A DNA stretch of 64,000 nt, from NCBI GenBank assembly GCA_036345935.2, contig JADWOT020000007.1, positions 10,700,779 to 10,764,778 of the forward strand, in the 5' to 3' direction. The DNA is from Taenia hydatigena (Eukaryota; Platyhelminthes; Cestoda; Cyclophyllidea; Taeniidae). The position numbers and the translations under genes are program-made. The notes beneath the pieces are model-generated. The model made no database searches. It saw only the letters and a program-made list of their open reading frames with translations, and had not been told where the DNA came from. Of this stretch, positions 59,366 to 64,000 are shown one piece after another. Within the stretch, counting starts at the first letter, position 1, and each line of letters begins with the position of its first letter.

Positions 59366-59551
59366 ATGAAGTTAATTGAAGGAGTCGGCGACATGCCATT
59401 AAATATTTCTATGGAGCTTACAAACAGGCGCAATCCTACACTTAGAAGATTCCTTGCCTCTGATTACCAGCGACACCAGTGGTGCATGCATTTCTTCTAT
59501 GGAAGTGAAGAAGCATGTATTTTTAGCTCATGCAGATGCAGAGATGGTTGA
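59366..59551 (+). CDS. Short gene end with close poly(A) signal
   Basis: A 61-codon frame (MPLNISMELTNRRNPTLRR, HQWCMHFFYGSEEAC) runs to TGA and AATAAA follows 30 bases later. An in-frame stop lies upstream of the ATG, so it is a short gene or a terminal exon entered through a nearby AG. Family unknown. Confidence 0.38.
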   Translation: MKLIEGVGDMPLNISMELTNRRNPTLRRFLASDYQRHQWCMHFFYGSEEACIFSSCRCRDG

Positions 59552-59581
59552 CATACAGGCGTAGGGATAAAAACCACGCAT

Positions 59582-59587
59582 AATAAA
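59582..59587 (+). terminator. Poly(A) signal AATAAA
   Basis: Thirty bases after the TGA at 59,551. Confidence 0.4.
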
Positions 59588-59893
59588 GGAGATTAGGAAA
59601 GAAAAAATTGAGGATTGGAAGTGAACACATTAGGGTAACCCTGAACGGTGCTGCGTGCAGGGTTTATTTAAATTTTCTTCCTTTCTCTAATCTTTTTATG
59701 AAACTTAAACATTATTCTTTCATCTAGCTATTTGACTGAGTTAAATATGAAAGATTTAACTCAGTGGAAAGAGCACGAATGTCTCCTTTATGGCGAGTCG
59801 GAGACTCTAAGCATAGCATTCCCTTTTTAAGTGATATACACTTAATGCCAGATGTAATGCTCCTGAAATGACGCCCGCAACTGAAGCAGGAGG

Positions 59894-60196
59894 GTGGGAT
59901 TAGAATATGGTAAAAGGGAAGAAAATAGAGCAGCAATACAACTTACTCCTAGCTTTTACAAATTCTATCCGATGTGGTCATTTAGCGTCTTAGAAACGCC
60001 AGGGTGGAAGGATGGGACTGACGAGCAGATGGATTTGGAGGCGGCGGAAGTAAGAGACGAAAAGAAGACCCGAAGCAAAAAGGAAATTAATTGGGACGGA
60101 GAACTGAATGGAGGAAACAATGCCGTGAATAAGATGAATAAAAGCAGACGAAACAGCGCGCAGCAGAGCATGCCTGGAGTTTGGCTGTGTGGTTGA
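59894..60196 (+). CDS. Charged candidate exon
   Basis: A 100-codon plus frame, acidic then Lys/Asn-rich (DEKKTRSKKEINWDGELNGG). A GTAAGA site near 60,049 could end an exon earlier. The frame abuts, one position out of phase, the frame at 60,189. The minus strand is open too, so strand is not certain. Confidence 0.25.
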   Translation: MGLEYGKREENRAAIQLTPSFYKFYPMWSFSVLETPGWKDGTDEQMDLEAAEVRDEKKTRSKKEINWDGELNGGNNAVNKMNKSRRNSAQQSMPGVWLCG

Positions 60197-60461
60197 CTTC
60201 TTTGAATCTGACACGTGTAAATCAATTAGTCGCACGTGCCGCGTGGTTGCTGTCAATTCCGACTGGTGTAGACTTTCGGCATCATTCCCCTTTAAGGTTC
60301 TGCAGGAGCAGGTATCACTTGCTTTGACGCTATTCCACCCTAAGCTATTTTCTCACATCATCCTGTATGTACATGAGACGATGCTAATATACTTTGATTG
60401 GATGTTTTTTGTCCGACCGATATCTCTTTCTGATGCTGTCCTTCAAGCTGGTCAACTTTAG
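60189..60461 (+). CDS. Candidate terminal exon with a hydrophobic core
   Basis: A 90-codon plus frame to TAG, starting at GTG and so probably entered by splicing. It has two Cys-containing motifs (CRVVAVNSDWCRLSASF) and a hydrophobic end (VHETMLIYFDWMFFVRPISL). Family unknown. Confidence 0.33.
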   Translation: MVDFFESDTCKSISRTCRVVAVNSDWCRLSASFPFKVLQEQVSLALTLFHPKLFSHIILYVHETMLIYFDWMFFVRPISLSDAVLQAGQL

Positions 60462-60871
60462 GGCTTTTAGACACCTCTCGTTCCCACTGAATGGAGAAAA
60501 AGAAGGACAGGTGGAGGAATTAGGCTAAGTGAAGCAGATGGATGGCTGGGATGAGGCTTAAATGACGACTTATTGAGGCAATATCTTTAAATTAGCCCAA
60601 GTTTCATGCAGTTCATTTGCCCATGTGCTCTACTAGGTCTGCGGCAACGATTTGGCAAGGTGCGTTGGTGGAGGTTGAATATTAGCGCTTTGCAGAAGGA
60701 CGACTCTAGCTCCAAAGCTTAAAACACTCTTGGAGATATTGCCAAAAAGGTGGCTATCTTAAGTTAGGCTGGCCTGCGTTGGACTGACGGATTTACTATC
60801 TTGCTACTTGGAAACTCGCTTTCCACAAGAATCGAATGTGGAGCACTACATTTTTATCTCTAATTTATAAG
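60462..60871. other. No supported gene
   Basis: Nothing recognisable. Confidence 0.45.
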
Positions 60872-61053
60872 TGCTCTGCCTCACAAATACGATATATTCG
60901 ACGAGCATAGCCAAACAAATGCTAAATTTGCCTCGCATAAATTATGCCATAAAGTTTGATGATGTCCCCCTCGGTCAAACTCATTTAAAATACAGGCTGA
61001 TTGTCTTTAAACCTAACAGCTACTTACTTGGCAAACACGATGGAATCGTGTGA
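60872..61053 (+). CDS. Candidate terminal exon
   Basis: After a TCTAATTTATAAG acceptor (phase 1) about 60 codons run to TGA, with strongly protein-like sequence (NLPRINYAIKFDDVPLGQ, HLKYRLIVFKPNSYLLGK). A GTGTGA at the stop could be a donor instead. Family unknown. Confidence 0.38.
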
Positions 61054-61299
61054 GAAGCAAACCTATCCATAGTAAGACTAGTCGTTAAAATAGTTTGCCT
61101 TTCATGCATAATATAGCAGACAAAAGTGTTTTGAAACTAAACTTCATTAATGTGTTATAAATACCCTTTGACTAAGCTGTAATAGTATTAGACTTAACAA
61201 TGCGTTATTGGCCAATTTTTACAGCAATTGCCGACCCCACGCAACATAGTCTTGAGCAAATATATACTAATTTCCTACCTACCCGTCCGTGAGATTGCT

Positions 61300-61495
61300 T
61301 GCAGCCCAATTCGCCGTGGATCGAATAGATCAGTGAATAGACTAACAGACTGGGCAGATAATCAGTGAGCAACGAATACACGGCAGGCGGTCTTATCGAT
61401 TTGATTGATCCGTTAATCGACTAGCTGCCCAAAGCAGATGAGTCAGCAATGAGGCGCCTGCTGAAAAGAGCGTTAGCCACTCACTTATCCGGCGG
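61300..61495 (+). repeat. Inverted repeat R3, first copy
   Basis: Diverged reverse complement of 63,817-63,995. Anchors in order: TTCGCCGT, GTAGATCAGTGA-like word, GCAACGAATACAC, GGCGGTC, TATCGATT, ATGAGTCAGCAATGAGGCG. Confidence 0.75.
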
Positions 61496-63465
61496 TGGCA
61501 TAAACATGCCCTCCAGTAGAGGCTATTAACGAAGGTGGATGGTGAGGATAAGAAAACAAGATTAGGACAAGCAACGGCAAAAGCAACAGCAAAGTCTCTA
61601 AGATTGCGGCAGAGAGTATCCACAAAATGAGCAGACTTCTAGTACCGAAAATGTATTTTAGCAAGCAAGGCTTCGAGGATTTACGCACAGGTAGACACAT
61701 AAATGAAGGAAAACTAATTAGCGCCTTAGCGTGAGCTGCATTTATTTAGCAAGCATCAGCCCTCTAGCATCCACTTTGGTAGGAATTGTAAAAGTCCGGA
61801 TTCTGCAAGTAAACCGTCTTTGCCTTCTCCTCTCCTCCGAAGAGTGAACACTACCGGTTGAGTGTATTTCTTGCTATCACCCTGTCAATCTCTATGAGAA
61901 GCTATTTAATTTTGCTCCAAATGGTCAAAGGTTCCGGCACATTTGCTGTGCTTAACACCAAAGTTACGCGCACACCAAATGTGCCAATTCATGACACCTG
62001 GGTGGGGCAGCTTTGGAAGCAACTGGGCACTTTACGTCGAAATGAAGAGCATCGAAGGATTTGCAGTGTTGGTTAATTAAATGTGCTACGACTTGGTTGA
62101 TTGGGTTGTTTGAGGCTAGGATCTCTGAATGCATTTGCTATCAACTACGACGGAGGAATCATGTAGAATGGAAGCGCGTAAGACGGCAACTTCACTCCCC
62201 TGAACCGCCATCTTCATTCACTACCTGGATGTTTTGAACTGACAAATATCCCTCTCTTGACTACTGGCTCACCACCGGAGTCAGTCTGATGCCCCTCTTC
62301 CAGCCTCATGCATGGTCTGCCTTGGAACCCGACCCAGCGGCTGTTAAGCATTAAATGAGTAGCACTAGCGTTCCACCTCGAAATTCAAGCGTAATATCTA
62401 GCATGGTGGCGTGTGAAGTGGAGGGCAAATTTAGCTAACACACATCAGGCACCTGAAAGTAGGATAAATGTGTAAGCATATCTTCTTTCCTATATGCTAT
62501 CATTAAGAAGTTGCTTTAGCACCTCAGTGGTCGCTCAACTATACATTCACCAACTAGCCCGGCCTCAGTGAACCCTTCAGTTTCACCACACCTTCCTGGA
62601 AGTCTACAGATTACAGTTTGGAAAAATGACATCATGCAAAGGCTGTAAAGGATGGGAAACTATGGTAAATTTAAACCATGGGCACTTTCATTACAAGAAT
62701 TGCACAACTCACCTATAAATACCTTGTAACATTTAACATCCTGCCTAAATACCGAGGTAAGCTTTAGTCAACGCGCAACCCATAAAATCCGAAACTAGCC
62801 TTTTACTAGTGTTACGAGGCGGAGTATAGGCATTCTTACACGATCGGAGAAATAAAATCCGTCATGGAGAAAACCAGAGTGGACGATGGGGATGTTTACA
62901 TGTAATCAGAGGCACAACTTTGGTAAAGGGCTGAACACCCTTCCACAGACATGCAAAGGTATTCATGGGGTTATTCATTGGAAGGGCAGGCACTGTCCAC
63001 TCAAATTCTACCATGGAAACAATGCACATGCCAGTTTTCACCAAAGAGCACGTTTGTCTTGAGGTAGTTCAAAGCCTTGTGATAAATGATTGCAAACTGT
63101 TTAAGCTTGGCGCATTCAATCGATTCATGAGTATGTAAACCGATTGACGAACCTATTTCGCCTATAAGAGAACTAATGAAATCAGACTTTGAAACAGCGA
63201 GCCTTTTACAGAATCAATGTAAATGCAGCTGAAACCATCCACATCTTTGTCTTTAAATAGCTAAGGATAAAGAAGTTAAATAGAAATCAATCCGAACCAG
63301 CTTTTAGCCTAGCACGCGAAAGTAATTTCTCGGTCAAAGGCTAGCAACACCGATTCACTGTAGGTTACGCCTGGTAAACGTCAGGAGAGACCACAAAATT
63401 AGGCAAAAGCTAATAAGGGTTGGCATAATTGAAACCAGTAGCGCACAATCTTTGCAACCATTGCT
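61496..63465. other. Interval inside the R3 pair
   Basis: Contains two overlapping frames near 61,858-62,076. One reads CISCYHPVNLYEKLFNF then an HICC end. The other reads HDTWVGQLWKQLGTLRRNEE. Nothing else is supported. A minus frame at 62,862-63,044 has no splice context. Confidence 0.3.
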
Positions 63466-63678
63466 GTGACTACTCGTAATGGCTGCATTAATAAAGGGAA
63501 GCCTCCTCTTGTGGCATCTGTTGGCATATTGCTACTGACATCTTTCGATCGGGGCCAAACTTCACCTAAGACCAGACGCAGAAGCTTTAAGCTATTAATA
63601 AACCCAAGTGACATGCGCATCTTCTTGTTCACAATGTTTGCTAGACGAAAGCGTGAATACGTTGCCATCCCTAGTTGA
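63466..63678 (+). CDS. Basic candidate exon near the gap
   Basis: A 70-codon plus frame (GQTSPKTRRRSFKLLINPSD, FARRKREYVAIPS) to TGA or TAG. The minus strand is equally open (63,399-63,668) and more hydrophobic. I lean to plus because of charge pattern only. Confidence 0.22.
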   Translation: MTTRNGCINKGKPPLVASVGILLLTSFDRGQTSPKTRRRSFKLLINPSDMRIFLFTMFARRKREYVAIPS

Positions 63679-63716
63679 CTACTGGTTCCGATTTTCGGCG
63701 ATCAGCACTGTCTCCA

Positions 63717-63816
63717 NNNNNNNNNNNNNNNNNNNNNNNNNNNNNNNNNNNNNNNNNNNNNNNNNNNNNNNNNNNNNNNNNNNNNNNNNNNNNNNNNNNN
63801 NNNNNNNNNNNNNNNN
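63717..63816. other. Assembly gap of 100 N
   Basis: Exactly 100 unknown bases, a conventional placeholder for a gap of unknown size. Directly followed by the second R3 copy. Confidence 0.99.
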
Positions 63817-63995
63817 GGACTAGCGGGTAGCCTGTGCTCTTCTCAACAGCCGCCTCGTTGCTGACTCACCCGCTTCGCGCCGTTCGTTAATCAATCGGTT
63901 AATACAATCGATAGGACCGCCTTCTGTGCATTCGTTGCGTACTGGATATTGGCCTAGTCGGTCGGCCCACTCACTGATCTACTCGACTTACGGCG
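63817..63995 (-). repeat. Inverted repeat R3, second copy
   Basis: Reverse complement of 61,300-61,495 with clear divergence. It starts at the gap edge, so its far end may be truncated. Confidence 0.75.
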
Positions 63996-64000
63996 AGCAA

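Noticed and set aside
1..64000. CRISPR arrays, bacterial operons, rRNA genes
   Set aside because: No regularly spaced short direct repeats, no long contiguous coding frames and no rRNA-like conserved stretches were seen.

Overview
This is eukaryotic nuclear DNA, not bacterial. Open frames are short and end at GT/AG splice signals. The few introns that can be placed are 73 to about 400 bases long, and several 3' ends carry AATAAA. There is no operon structure, no rRNA, no convincing tRNA and no CRISPR. Small introns, C2HC zinc-finger and F-box-like exons and many decayed interspersed repeats fit an invertebrate animal. A parasitic flatworm would be compatible, but the taxon is an inference that nothing in the window proves.

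Bases 1-18,882 form one enormous near-perfect inverted repeat. The left arm (1-8,772) reappears reverse-complemented as the right arm (10,076-18,882), around a non-repeated 1.3-kb centre. The arms differ by scattered single bases, homopolymer-length changes and one clean 35-base indel. The left arm is cut by the window start, so the true outer limit is unknown. The centre holds two well-formed exons on the minus strand. Further minus-strand exons follow in the left arm, and all of the arm exons are duplicated in mirror image in the right arm. Only the left side is therefore attached to the central exons.

Bases 18,883-33,600 hold a diverged copy of the arm's outer repeat (19,490-19,865), a second diverged piece (about 31,310-32,040) and scattered exon candidates. 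These include an F-box-like gene with a frameshift (27,041-27,507). Bases 34,000-37,270 and 50,385-54,125 carry old copies of another interspersed repeat, one piece of which (51,262-52,075) is inverted. Between them are a C2HC zinc-finger gene (42,155-42,695), several terminal exons with poly(A) signals, and a gene whose 47,682-47,949 region resembles the RGS-like domain of Rho guanine-nucleotide exchange factors, also interrupted by a one-base frameshift.

Bases 54,600-64,000 hold a plus-strand serine-rich gene (57,081-58,432) with a tandemly duplicated exon, several further exon candidates, and a pair of about 190-base inverted repeats (61,300-61,495 and 63,817-63,995). The second of these abuts a 100-N assembly gap (63,717-63,816). 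Most protein functions cannot be named from sequence alone. Exon calls rest on reading-frame quality, splice-site fit and phase agreement.
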